Assembly: GCA_009779895.1 (NCBI GenBank)
Contig: WRBB01000027.1
Span: forward strand, 1-43,298
Reading direction: 5' to 3'
Length of the DNA stretch: 43,298 bases
DNA from: Lachnospiraceae bacterium
GTDB taxonomy: Bacteria; Bacillota; Clostridia; Lachnospirales; Lachnospiraceae
The first letter of the stretch is position 1. Every line of letters begins with the position of its first letter. A program made the translations under genes and the position numbers. Shown in pieces: positions 35,547-43,298 of the stretch. The notes below the pieces were generated by a model. It made no database searches and was not told the origin of the DNA. It saw nothing but the letters and a program-made list of their open reading frames with translations.

Positions 35547-36784
35547 TATTCACCTAAAAAACTTTCCAGACTTAACTGTCCTTTCCACTGATTTGCCCTT
35601 TTTCTTGTTGGCTTACCTATGAAATTCTTTTGTGTTATATTTTTTTGTTTTACTAGGGGTTTACCTTCCTGTTGATTACCGCGCATCTCCCCGATGGTTC
35701 GACCATAAACCGGTGAAATAATCAACACATCCCCAAGTCTTTTCATGAGAAGCCATGACTGCGCCCGGTCCAATAGCCTATTGCCTAATTGGCTTCCAGA
35801 CATTTCTCTAAATTCTTTGGACCAGCCCGATTGGTATCCCTGTTGTAATTCTTGAATCAGGGTTTCCCACTGTTCCATGGTTAGGGTTATTTCTCCAAAT
35901 ACATTCTTTTCCCAATCTTTTGCTCGAATTAATGTGGCCAATTGAATTAAAATCTCATCCACAACCCGTTTGGAAGGAAACAATTTTTGTCCTACTTCTC
36001 TTTTTTCTACAGTCAGCGCCACATAGTCTCGATACAACTCGATTTCAAAGGGGGTTTTCTCTTCGAAAAACTCTTTAAAATACCGGTGATAGTTGCGAAG
36101 ACGAATAAAATCATAGTCATTTTCCCCTGTCCGTTCAATAGCCATCTCAAGAATGAGTCGTTGGTAGAGTCGTTGATTATCTTCCAATTGACGATGTTGC
36201 TGGTAGTCAGTCCAAAAGGATTCAAAATTGGGATACTGCGTATAAGACTGAGGTGCCCGGGAGAGAAAATAGCGGGCTTGTACGGTTGTAATAAACAACA
36301 CTTCCCGGTTCTCCTCCGACCTCTCGAAAGCATCGGCATCCCCTTGAATGGTCTCCAAGATATCTTGCTCCACCACCTCTTTCAGTACCCGAACTAGACT
36401 TTTGCGGTGATTATAGTTTGTCCAATCCACCATCCCTTCTACCGGTAATAACACATCTAGTTTTTCTATCAGTTCATCCAACATGAACGGCGTTTCCGCT
36501 TCTAGCTCTTCTGTAAAAGCCATAATGGCGCAGAGGAGGACATAGTCCAACGGTTCGCTAAACTTGTCTTTCCCCATCCATGGCTGAAGTTCATGTGGCC
36601 GCTTCAGGAGTTGAATGAAGCTCCCGTTAAAAATAATATTCAGACCAAAACGACCGCGAAATTCTTTGGTCAATTCTTTTTCATATCGTTTCAAAAAAGA
36701 GTAATCCTCATAATTCTGCTTTCTTACAATCCAAAAATTCTCTAGTAAAAGAACGAAAGCTTTTCTAAACTCATCTGGTCTCAT
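35546..36784 (-). CDS. jetB: Wadjet type II subunit JetB (DUF2398, MukE/kite-like)
   Basis: A 412-residue protein (from the ATG at 36784), rich in winged-helix-like segments, of the DUF2398/TIGR02678 type that bridges the SMC head and kleisin in Wadjet. Segments such as NYEDYSFLKRYEKELTKEFRGRFGL and FLSRAPQSYTQY are typical. The start has AAAGGA just upstream; a TTG five codons earlier overlaps that site. It overlaps the JetA gene end by 14 bases and JetC by 1 base. Identification rests on position, length and motif resemblance together. Confidence 0.85.
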   Translation of the reverse strand: MRPDEFRKAFVLLLENFWIVRKQNYEDYSFLKRYEKELTKEFRGRFGLNIIFNGSFIQLLKRPHELQPWMGKDKFSEPLDYVLLCAIMAFTEELEAETPFMLDELIEKLDVLLPVEGMVDWTNYNHRKSLVRVLKEVVEQDILETIQGDADAFERSEENREVLFITTVQARYFLSRAPQSYTQYPNFESFWTDYQQHRQLEDNQRLYQRLILEMAIERTGENDYDFIRLRNYHRYFKEFFEEKTPFEIELYRDYVALTVEKREVGQKLFPSKRVVDEILIQLATLIRAKDWEKNVFGEITLTMEQWETLIQELQQGYQSGWSKEFREMSGSQLGNRLLDRAQSWLLMKRLGDVLIISPVYGRTIGEMRGNQQEGKPLVKQKNITQKNFIGKPTRKRANQWKGQLSLESFLGE

Positions 36785-38297
36785 GCTCCATCCTTTCAAT
36801 CAATACATATGGCATGGTTAAGGTACCATCCTCGCATTTCACTGTAATCATTTTCGATTTATCGATACGAACCACTACAGAATAATCCATTTGTGTAGAG
36901 ATTTGCTCTTGTATCTGCGAATTCATTTGCTTTTGATTGGGGTCCATTGATTGTATCGCCTGGCTAATCCACTTGAGGAACACCTTCCGGCTAACAGGAT
37001 CTAACATGGAAATTTCATGAAAATCTATACAATTATGAACAAAATAGGAATCAATTCTTTGCCTTGCCTTAGTTTCTGCCACCAAATAATCTTCTCGTTG
37101 CTTTTGTTGGCGTTCCTTAGAAATCACTACGGTTTGAACTTTTGCATCTTGTCGGACACCGGCAACACGCTCATCTAACATCAAGATGCTAGGCTCTAAC
37201 TGCCAACTGTCTTCTCTGGTACTGGTGGCAACGCTAGGAGAAGGCACATAATAATGGCGACTATGTTCTAACCCAAAAATAGCACCGTACATCTTATGGG
37301 CTTCTTTAATATTTTCAACCTCATGAAACCAGGATGCCATATGAATATAGTCTTTTCGTCTACTCTGATACTGACGCATTTCTTGCGTAAAGTAATAAAC
37401 CAAACCTGTAATTTTACTTATCATTTGGTCTGTTTGTTTGGTCAGTGTGGTATACTCACTGGGGCGGTCTGGCCTATCAATAAACCATTGTTTTAATGCT
37501 TGTATTTCTGCAAGAGTTTGTTCTTCAACCTCTTGAAAAGACATTTCATCAAAGGTTGGCCGCTCCATTTCCCTTTGATATAGTTGCTGAATCAGAAGTG
37601 AAAAATCAAATGCCTCGATATGGCTTAATAGACTAACAAATTGATGATATAATCCCTGAACCGAGCTAATAAAATCACGGAGGTAATTGACAAACTTGTC
37701 TTTATAAACCAGAAATAACTCCGTCTTCATGCGACTATCTACATCAGGACTGGTAATATACCCGATATAGTTGGATGTGTCTTGGCGAATTGACTGAAAT
37801 TGTTCTCTTAGCTCAAGCCAGACTTCCGTGTTTTTGGCTTCTTCATAGACAAATTGTTCTAGTAGGTAAAGCAATTTTCGAAAGCCTTTCTCATCCAATG
37901 CACCTTGTGCTTCATGTCGAGAATGAATCAATTTATGAACCATCTCTTCTACGAATATGCCTTCTTCGGAAATCTGGTAGCGAAAGTTTCGATTTCGATA
38001 TTCTTCGATGGATTTTGGCCGAATAATCTCTTGCTGCTTCTGCAGGTTCTGCCAAGTAACAAGACTCTCCAAATCTGAATCCAGCTTAGCTTCATCATAT
38101 TCCAAAGGAAAATGCTCTTGCATCATACTTAGGATTTCCGGGCGATATAGGGTTCCCTGCATCTGGGTATGCTTTTTGTAGAAAAAGCTCATGATGGTCC
38201 GATATCGAGCTACATTATCCGTGTTTAGATAATTTGCAGGAAGTATTTTGTCTTGATTTTGATTGTTTTGAATCAGTGTTTGGTGTTTTACAGTCAC
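36771..38297 (-). CDS. jetA: Wadjet type II kleisin-like subunit JetA (DUF2397)
   Basis: A 508-residue first gene of the Wadjet operon, of the DUF2397/TIGR02677 type thought to act like the MukF kleisin that closes the SMC ring. The N terminus has a winged-helix pattern (NVARYRTIMSFFYKKHTQMQGTLYRPEIL). The middle is helical with RHEAQGALDEKGFRKLLYLLEQFVYEEA, and the C-terminal region is basic and Gln-rich. The start is a GTG with AAGGA 6 bases upstream. Alternative ATG starts further in would lose conserved N-terminal sequence. Confidence 0.85.
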   Translation of the reverse strand: MTVKHQTLIQNNQNQDKILPANYLNTDNVARYRTIMSFFYKKHTQMQGTLYRPEILSMMQEHFPLEYDEAKLDSDLESLVTWQNLQKQQEIIRPKSIEEYRNRNFRYQISEEGIFVEEMVHKLIHSRHEAQGALDEKGFRKLLYLLEQFVYEEAKNTEVWLELREQFQSIRQDTSNYIGYITSPDVDSRMKTELFLVYKDKFVNYLRDFISSVQGLYHQFVSLLSHIEAFDFSLLIQQLYQREMERPTFDEMSFQEVEEQTLAEIQALKQWFIDRPDRPSEYTTLTKQTDQMISKITGLVYYFTQEMRQYQSRRKDYIHMASWFHEVENIKEAHKMYGAIFGLEHSRHYYVPSPSVATSTREDSWQLEPSILMLDERVAGVRQDAKVQTVVISKERQQKQREDYLVAETKARQRIDSYFVHNCIDFHEISMLDPVSRKVFLKWISQAIQSMDPNQKQMNSQIQEQISTQMDYSVVVRIDKSKMITVKCEDGTLTMPYVLIERMEHETR

Positions 38298-38786
38298 TAT
38301 TATTCCTTACCTTCATTATACTTCTAGTCGCCCGAGTTTCTCCACTCGTATATTACTTCAGTCCAACAGTGTTACTAAATCATTATCTTCTCAATTTTTT
38401 AAGCATCCAAGAGGAATTACCCAAACTCCTTTTTCCAATCGGAATGCATATTCGCTGTTGTTCTAAGTGCAGTTTGGGAACGCAACTTAGGACTCCAAGC
38501 CGGTAAGTCTTCTATCTCGATTGTATCTCATGATATCAAAAACTTCAAGTGCAACTATCAACTTTGGCCTAATTTTACTACTAACTTCGGCTTCTCCACG
38601 ATACGTCTTGTACGTTTCTTTCATTATTTATGACGTTCTATAATTGATACATAAATGTGTATAAGTCCAGAGGTTTTGCTAAACATATTTGTTTCGTTTT
38701 AGGATGGATTTAGGGAATGTTTTATTTATCTTATCACCAGTTATTCTGGCTTTTCAAATTTTAGTTGCCAAAATGTTGCCCGACAA
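38298..38786. other. gene-free stretch upstream of the Wadjet operon
   Basis: About 490 bases without a convincing gene; the wadjet promoter should lie here. On the - strand an open frame of 45 codons (38624-38487) starts KETYKTYRGEAEV and has coding-like composition, but no ribosome binding site. It may be a relic of a mobile gene. A + strand frame at 38689-38886 overlaps the IS66 remnant and looks non-coding. Confidence 0.3.
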
Positions 38787-39141
38787 CTATTTGAGTAGAT
38801 TACGAACAATCGATTCTTCAGCACTATCAAAACATAATGTAAAAACCATTTCAGTCATTGTATCTATAAAACCATTATTACCTTGAATGATTGTAAATGG
38901 TAGACCATTAGTACTGTTCTAAAGGCAATAGCGGAATCGCAACAATGTCTTGTTTTGAGCTTGATGTAAGCACGGCATTTCTAACTGCACGAAGACGATA
39001 ATAATATGTGGCTTCGTTAATACCCATCTCTTCACACCACTTTACAACAGTTACATTATGTGGGCGTGATTGACATTTCTTAATCTGTTGCGCCCACTCT
39101 TTAAGTCGGTATTCTCTGGCAATAACACTTTCTGATTTCAT
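38787..39141 (-). pseudogene. IS66-type orfA (TnpA) remnant with apparent frameshift
   Basis: From the ATG at 39141 (AGGAGG 5 bases upstream), 77 residues match the small first ORF of clostridial IS66 elements: EYRLKEWAQQIKKCQSRPHNVTVVKWCEEMGINEATYYYRLR. The frame ends at TAA 38908-38910. The neighbouring frame opens at about 38918 and continues coding-like (NGLPFTIIQGNNGFI) to a TAG at 38787-38789. Joining them gives about 117 residues, a usual length for this ORF. IS66 orfB and the transposase are absent, so this is a dead fragment. The frameshift is inferred from the open second frame. Confidence 0.6.
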
Positions 39142-39225
39142 TGACTCCTCCTTTGGCAACTCTAAAAAGTTGAAAACTTAAGTTTTTAGAGAATCTGTTA
39201 AAAGTTGAAACCATTATCTCAAGTA

Positions 39226-39936
39226 TTAAAAATAAAATCTATGTACGCACGTTCCACCACTTACTATTAATGCATCAAAATAATCAATGAAATCCTTCTC
39301 GTTAATTTGTAATGTTGTTTCCAATAAAGTTGAGTTGAAAAGTTTTAATAAGTCAATATTATCTACACCATCGTTATATTGAAAATAATCAGGCCGGAGC
39401 TTTCTTAATTTCTTTTCGGAATCGCCTTCAGAATGCTTAATTACGTTTACTAGCAATCGAAGTTCATTAAGCTTTTTCCACGATTTCATGTTATCGAGGT
39501 TTTGACCGTGCAATTCGAAAACATCCTTTACGAATCCAAAGCCTCGTTTTTTTACTGAATCCAAAAATTTAGAACCCATATGTCGCTCTTCCTGAACTAT
39601 GAAAGTATAAAGCTGTTGTTCCCAAACTTGACACATACACGAAATCCACATTCCTAATGTTCGATATCGCATAAGATTTAGAATTTCATACTTAGAATAT
39701 GCCTGCTCCTGAATGAAGTCAATAAACTCACTCGGATCAAATGAAACATTCTCATCTGAAACCGTTTTACAATTTATATCATTCCACATTTCATCTCTAA
39801 GCTGCTCGGCTTCAAGCTCAGCTTTTGAAAATGGTGGATACACACGCTCAAAGAAAAGTTCCTTAATATTACTTAAATCTGATTTAAAGCCTTCTCTCTG
39901 TCTTTCACAAAGGAAAAGCACAGTTTTATTTTCCAT
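39226..39936 (-). CDS. hypothetical protein with HEPN-like motif, partner of the DUF4062 gene
   Basis: A 236-residue, mainly helical protein without membrane segments; I do not recognise a named family. The segment LNELRLLVNVIKHSEG (about 156-171) aligns with the HEPN motif region E-L-R-x-L-R-N-x-x-x-H, but the catalytic-position Arg is Val163; Asn164 and His168 are kept. HEPN proteins are commonly RNases or their inactive partners in abortive-infection and toxin-antitoxin systems. A GGGAG-type site precedes the ATG. It starts 23 bases after the DUF4062 gene ends, so the two are almost certainly one operon in a defence island. The HEPN relation is a motif-level inference. Confidence 0.6.
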   Translation of the reverse strand: MENKTVLFLCERQREGFKSDLSNIKELFFERVYPPFSKAELEAEQLRDEMWNDINCKTVSDENVSFDPSEFIDFIQEQAYSKYEILNLMRYRTLGMWISCMCQVWEQQLYTFIVQEERHMGSKFLDSVKKRGFGFVKDVFELHGQNLDNMKSWKKLNELRLLVNVIKHSEGDSEKKLRKLRPDYFQYNDGVDNIDLLKLFNSTLLETTLQINEKDFIDYFDALIVSGGTCVHRFYF

Positions 39937-39959
39937 CTCTAAAGCTCTCCCAAATCAAC

Positions 39960-40910
39960 TCATATTTGGTCTTTATTGTTCATACGTAAATCATACAATG
40001 CAAGAAATTTCATACCAAGTTTTGAAAGCTGTATTCGTTCATACCTAACACCTGTCAGTTTAATCTTTTCAAGTAAACCAAAATTCATCAAAAAAGGAGA
40101 TATTTTGTAATATACTTCCCTGAGCATTTCTTTAGTTCCTACTTGGTTTGTAATCCCAGTCGCAAAAGTATCTCTTAATGCCAAAAAAGCATCCAAATAT
40201 TTTCTTGTTACAGTTTTACTAATCTCGCCTACTTCAAATTCTATTGTTACTTCTTTTTCTTTTAAAACAAAAAGTATCTCATCAAAACTAAAATCGCCTA
40301 TTCTTTCACTTGTTTTAAGCTTATCAATCTGATTCTGTAGTTTATTATTTTCTTTCATCAGATTATTATTCTCTGAAAGTAATTTGGTTTGATCATAAAC
40401 CGAATCACCTCTTACCCAACCTGAGAATGAATACATCTTTTCAAATTCTTTTATCGTTGTATGAATAGCAATCATAATATCTTTTAAATCTTCAACATAC
40501 TTCACCATTTTGGATTCTACTAACATCCTGAAATTGTCATAATCCAAACATTTCTGAAAAATTTTCTCAGCTCCTTCAGTACTTGCTTTCATATGTAACC
40601 ATTTCTCTTCTAGAACAACAGCAAAAATAGGAATGTTTTTTTCTAGTGCATACTCATATTCTAATTGTGTATAACTTTTTCCCGTTTTAGTTTCAATACT
40701 GCCATATCGTCCACCCAATATAAGCAAAAAAATATCTGATTCATCTATCCATCTTTTAATTGTTTCTAATTGACTCTCATTGCTCGCCTTAAATAACTCC
40801 ATCCCAGCCGGAATATGGCCAGCATCAATAATCGCTTTTACAGCCGATTGACGTTCATCAATAAGATCTAAAAATGTCGACGAAACAAATATTTGAAGTT
40901 TCTTTTCCAT
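39960..40910 (-). CDS. DUF4062-domain protein (TIR/nucleotide-fold-like), probable defence protein
   Basis: A 316-residue protein. The N-terminal DUF4062 domain (about 1-110) is clear: KLQIFVSSTFLDLIDERQ, then SDIFLLILGGRYGS and SYTQLEYEYALEKNIPIFAVVL. This fold is related to TIR and nucleoside-deoxyribosyltransferase domains; the Glu84/Glu86 pair in TQLEYEYA is where a catalytic Glu would sit. A short Asn/Leu coiled coil follows (about 173-200). The C-terminal third looks like a winged helix (YYKISPFLMNFGLLEKIKLTG). The ATG follows GGGGGAAG. DUF4062 occurs in NACHT-type and other immune proteins. The activity of this one is not established. Confidence 0.75.
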   Translation of the reverse strand: MEKKLQIFVSSTFLDLIDERQSAVKAIIDAGHIPAGMELFKASNESQLETIKRWIDESDIFLLILGGRYGSIETKTGKSYTQLEYEYALEKNIPIFAVVLEEKWLHMKASTEGAEKIFQKCLDYDNFRMLVESKMVKYVEDLKDIMIAIHTTIKEFEKMYSFSGWVRGDSVYDQTKLLSENNNLMKENNKLQNQIDKLKTSERIGDFSFDEILFVLKEKEVTIEFEVGEISKTVTRKYLDAFLALRDTFATGITNQVGTKEMLREVYYKISPFLMNFGLLEKIKLTGVRYERIQLSKLGMKFLALYDLRMNNKDQI

Positions 40911-41024
40911 TCTTCCCCCAATATTTAAAAACTAACGATAATCTGTATTAACACAGGCTTCAAGAAATCAAATGTCTTCTACAAGTGATTCAATTGCATT
41001 TTTTGGAATAAAGTATAACAATAG

Positions 41025-41699
41025 TTATAAGTCCTCATCTGTCAACTCTTTAAATTTTGTCCTAACTTGCTCCATCCAATCAGCAGGCTCAACTATTTCC
41101 TCTGTCGGCGGAAACAATATTCTTGTTTGGCAGATTGCCACAACAAAATCCCATCTAGATTTAAAGCAACGATTGGGATTATTATGAAAAGGATATGGGC
41201 GTAGTGCATACGGTCTACCTTGCTTATTCTGTAAACCAATCGGATATTTTTGTGTCGGTGAGGTCATCTCCCAAATATTTTTCATGAAGATATCAACGAT
41301 TTCAAATCCGTGTGTTGTCGGTCTGTATCCGAATATCAAATACTTGGCATTCAACTTCCTAGGATCCTTATAAATTTCTCGGTAAAAGCCCTCGAAATTT
41401 GCAAGATCGAAGGCTGGTGCATTATTATAGTTCCAACATTTTACTTCCATGTCATAGCTTTTACCATTTATTTGTGCTGTAAAATCAGGAAAAGCCTGTG
41501 TATGTGAGTTAGAGACAAGATCAATGCCCTTATCTTCTAACCACTGTGGTATCCATTCTTGAACACAGTTACCAATAATATCGTTTGATTTACTTACCTT
41601 TGGTATGCTGTCGATTGAAATGGTAATCAATCCTTTTTTCCCTTTTATGTCATCCAATGCAATTTGGTACAAATCATCAAGTGTCTTTAGTTCCATCAT
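41025..41699 (-). CDS. type II restriction endonuclease, PD-(D/E)xK type
   Basis: A 224-residue protein next to a cytosine-5 methyltransferase. The PD-(D/E)xK site is visible: Pro71-Asp72 in FPDFTAQI and Glu85-Val-Lys87 in MEVKCW. The C-terminal half has aromatic and Arg-rich segments (RPYPFHNNPNRCFKSRWDFVV). It resembles NgoBV-type enzymes (GGNNCC recognition) as far as I can recall, but the specificity is not proven. Start at ATG 41699; an adjacent ATG and a TTG are alternatives within 6 bases. It begins 30 bases after the methyltransferase stop. Confidence 0.8.
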   Translation of the reverse strand: MMELKTLDDLYQIALDDIKGKKGLITISIDSIPKVSKSNDIIGNCVQEWIPQWLEDKGIDLVSNSHTQAFPDFTAQINGKSYDMEVKCWNYNNAPAFDLANFEGFYREIYKDPRKLNAKYLIFGYRPTTHGFEIVDIFMKNIWEMTSPTQKYPIGLQNKQGRPYALRPYPFHNNPNRCFKSRWDFVVAICQTRILFPPTEEIVEPADWMEQVRTKFKELTDEDL

Positions 41700-41729
41700 C
41701 AACCTTTCTCTCCCACAGCAACTTCCTGC

Positions 41730-43058
41730 CTACCTAATAATAGTTTCAAGTAATTTCTTTGATACTTCCCTTATGACTGGTACACACACTGTATTTCCCA
41801 GTAAGTCAAATGCTTTTGGCTCTTTAAGGAAGCTTAGGTCATAATCTTCTGGGAAGCCAAACAAGCGTAACCCCTCCCGAACTGTAAGCTTTCTTATCCC
41901 ATCTTCAACTGGAATAGCTAGCTTTGATACATCTGTCGCGACAAGGGTAGGGGCTACTCCCTTCGGATCCAAAATCTTACTAAATTCAAACGAAAGTTTA
42001 CCCGTAATAATGTTGTAGCCTTTTTCTAATGTCTCATCATAAATACGTTTCTTACCCACAAGTTTTTTTGGATATTCATATGCTAGATAACCTTTTTCAA
42101 CCAAATCATCTAACATTTCCTTCAAATTATCGTTTTGATAGAACTCGGAAATCATCTCCACTGTCAATGGCATTCCGTCCATCCAGTCAATTCCTATAAC
42201 ATCAGCCCATTTTTTGTTTCGTCTTTGTTTAAGCATGAGATCCAGTAGCACCTTCTGTTCATCCGAAACAACGCCCTTTAATTCAAAATCCCAACTGTGG
42301 ATATTATTCACTCCACCACGCTTATCTTTAATCTGTTTACCAATCACTTCCTCAAGCTTGAAGTGACTTAACAATTTATCTGTAAATACTGTATGGCTTC
42401 CACTTACTTCTTTTTCGATAATATTCTCCAACATAACTTTCTCATTCTCTGGGAAATCAAATGATGGAGCTGCACTTAAACTACCAACAATATATATCCG
42501 CCTCCGTGCCTGGGCTAATCCAAAATCTCTAGCATCTAGGACACCATAGGTTACATGATAACCTAAATCTTCAAGGGTTGAAATTATAGTGGTTAAGGTC
42601 TTGCCGTTATCATGGGTTACAAGCCCCTCAACATTCTCTAATATAAAACCTACTGGTCTCTTTCTACTTATGATTCTTGCCACATCAAAGAACAACGTCC
42701 CACGGGTATCTTCAAATCCTAGGCGATTTCCTGCACTTGAAAATGCTTGGCATGGAAATCCAGCAAGTAGGTAATCAAAATCTGGAATAGAGTCAGCTTC
42801 AACCTTTGTGATATCTCCATTTATGCAAGTTTCTTTAAAGTTTATGCTATATGTTTCGATTGCGTGGTTCTTTATTTCAGAAACAAATACACTTTCTCCT
42901 TTTAAACCGAAAGATTCTAGCGCCTGTTCAAAACCAATTCGAATGCCACCTAATCCGGCAAAGAGGTCGATATATTTAATTGTCTTATTTTTTTTCATAT
43001 TAATATTTGAGAGGAATGTTATACTCTTGTTTTCCGTTTTATTTGCAACATCATACAT
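41730..43058 (-). CDS. DNA (cytosine-5) methyltransferase of a type II restriction-modification system
   Basis: A 442-residue C5 methyltransferase that protects host DNA from the adjacent endonuclease. Motif I is DLFAGLGG (31-38), motif IV GFPCQAFS with nucleophile Cys103, motif VI ENVEG (141-145), motif VIII QARRRIY (183-189), and motif X GNTVCVPVI lies near the C terminus. Between VIII and X a long variable target-recognition region includes a helical stretch (KVLLDLMLKQRRNKKWADVIG). The ATG at 43058 has AAGGAG 8 bases upstream; an in-frame ATG at 43112 has none. Confidence 0.93.
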   Translation of the reverse strand: MYDVANKTENKSITFLSNINMKKNKTIKYIDLFAGLGGIRIGFEQALESFGLKGESVFVSEIKNHAIETYSINFKETCINGDITKVEADSIPDFDYLLAGFPCQAFSSAGNRLGFEDTRGTLFFDVARIISRKRPVGFILENVEGLVTHDNGKTLTTIISTLEDLGYHVTYGVLDARDFGLAQARRRIYIVGSLSAAPSFDFPENEKVMLENIIEKEVSGSHTVFTDKLLSHFKLEEVIGKQIKDKRGGVNNIHSWDFELKGVVSDEQKVLLDLMLKQRRNKKWADVIGIDWMDGMPLTVEMISEFYQNDNLKEMLDDLVEKGYLAYEYPKKLVGKKRIYDETLEKGYNIITGKLSFEFSKILDPKGVAPTLVATDVSKLAIPVEDGIRKLTVREGLRLFGFPEDYDLSFLKEPKAFDLLGNTVCVPVIREVSKKLLETIIR

Positions 43059-43215
43059 ATGTTTCACTCCTTTTGAATCTATTTCTACTAGTATAGTATA
43101 CCACTTTTTCATGTCAATTTACATATCAATCCGTCTAAACAATTGAAAAAGTCAACATTAAATGCATATGTTTTTTTGTCCTAGTCAAGCGTTTTTGTAA
43201 CACCATTTGATAGTT

Positions 43216-43298
43216 TCACGCTGCACGTAATGCAACGCTTGGTGGCAAGCCACCATTGTATCGATGTGGTCTTAAATTATTGTATTTTACATAGATGA
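43216..43298 (-). CDS. C-terminal end of an integrase-core transposase (partial, cut by the window edge)
   Basis: On the - strand the last 26 codons before a TGA (43216-43218) read VKYNNLRPHRYNGGLPPSVALRAA. This is the typical end of rve/IS3- or IS481-type transposases (Y-N-x-x-R-P-H-x-x-x-G-G). Most of the gene lies beyond the right edge. The 157 bases between it and the methyltransferase hold no gene and may include the element's terminal repeat. Confidence 0.6.
   Translation of the reverse strand, partial: IYVKYNNLRPHRYNGGLPPSVALRAA

Noticed and set aside
38689-38886. + strand open frame of 65 codons.
   Set aside because: It lies antisense to the second frame of the IS66 remnant, has no ribosome binding site and no recognisable motif.

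Overview
The window looks like a piece of a low-to-moderate GC Firmicutes chromosome, most likely a clostridial, Lachnospiraceae-type fibre degrader. This is inferred from AGGAGG-type ribosome binding sites, lipoprotein ABC binding proteins, a NiaR/ECF niacin pair, a DUF5711-CvpA operon and a clostridial IS66-type orfA. It is not proven.

The left half (about 1-25300) is carbohydrate and core metabolism. On the + strand, a LacI regulator (274) precedes a complete Opp/Dpp-type ABC importer (binding lipoprotein, two permeases, two ATPases), a MATE exporter and a GH2 beta-mannosidase (to 11337). Together these look like a manno-oligosaccharide uptake and hydrolysis operon. Convergent to it, on the - strand, is a three-gene envelope operon of unknown role (15960 down to 11467): DUF5711 protein, CvpA-like membrane protein and an 813-residue membrane-anchored protein. 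A NiaR repressor and its likely niacin ECF transporter target follow (16071-17296); the transporter promoter overlaps a perfect 17+17 palindrome. Next, on the - strand, is an arabinan/arabino-oligosaccharide operon: LacI regulator, binding lipoprotein, MalF/MalG permeases, GH51 arabinofuranosidase and GH127 beta-L-arabinofuranosidase. It has its own promoter and two matching operator palindromes, and no dedicated ATPase.

The middle (25338-30163) holds a flavin-reductase-like protein, a DinB-like protein, an IS110-family element followed by about 450 bases of highly structured non-coding DNA (candidate bridge/seek RNA), and two lipoprotein genes, the second apparently broken by an in-frame stop.

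The right third (30164-43298) is a defence island on the - strand. It contains a complete type II Wadjet locus (JetA-JetB-JetC-JetD, 38297 down to 30164), a damaged IS66 orfA, a two-gene unit pairing a DUF4062/TIR-like protein with a HEPN-like protein, a type II restriction endonuclease with its cytosine-5 methyltransferase, and at the window edge the tail of an integrase-type transposase. The two-gene DUF4062/HEPN-like unit and the IS110 non-coding RNA are the best candidates for something little described.
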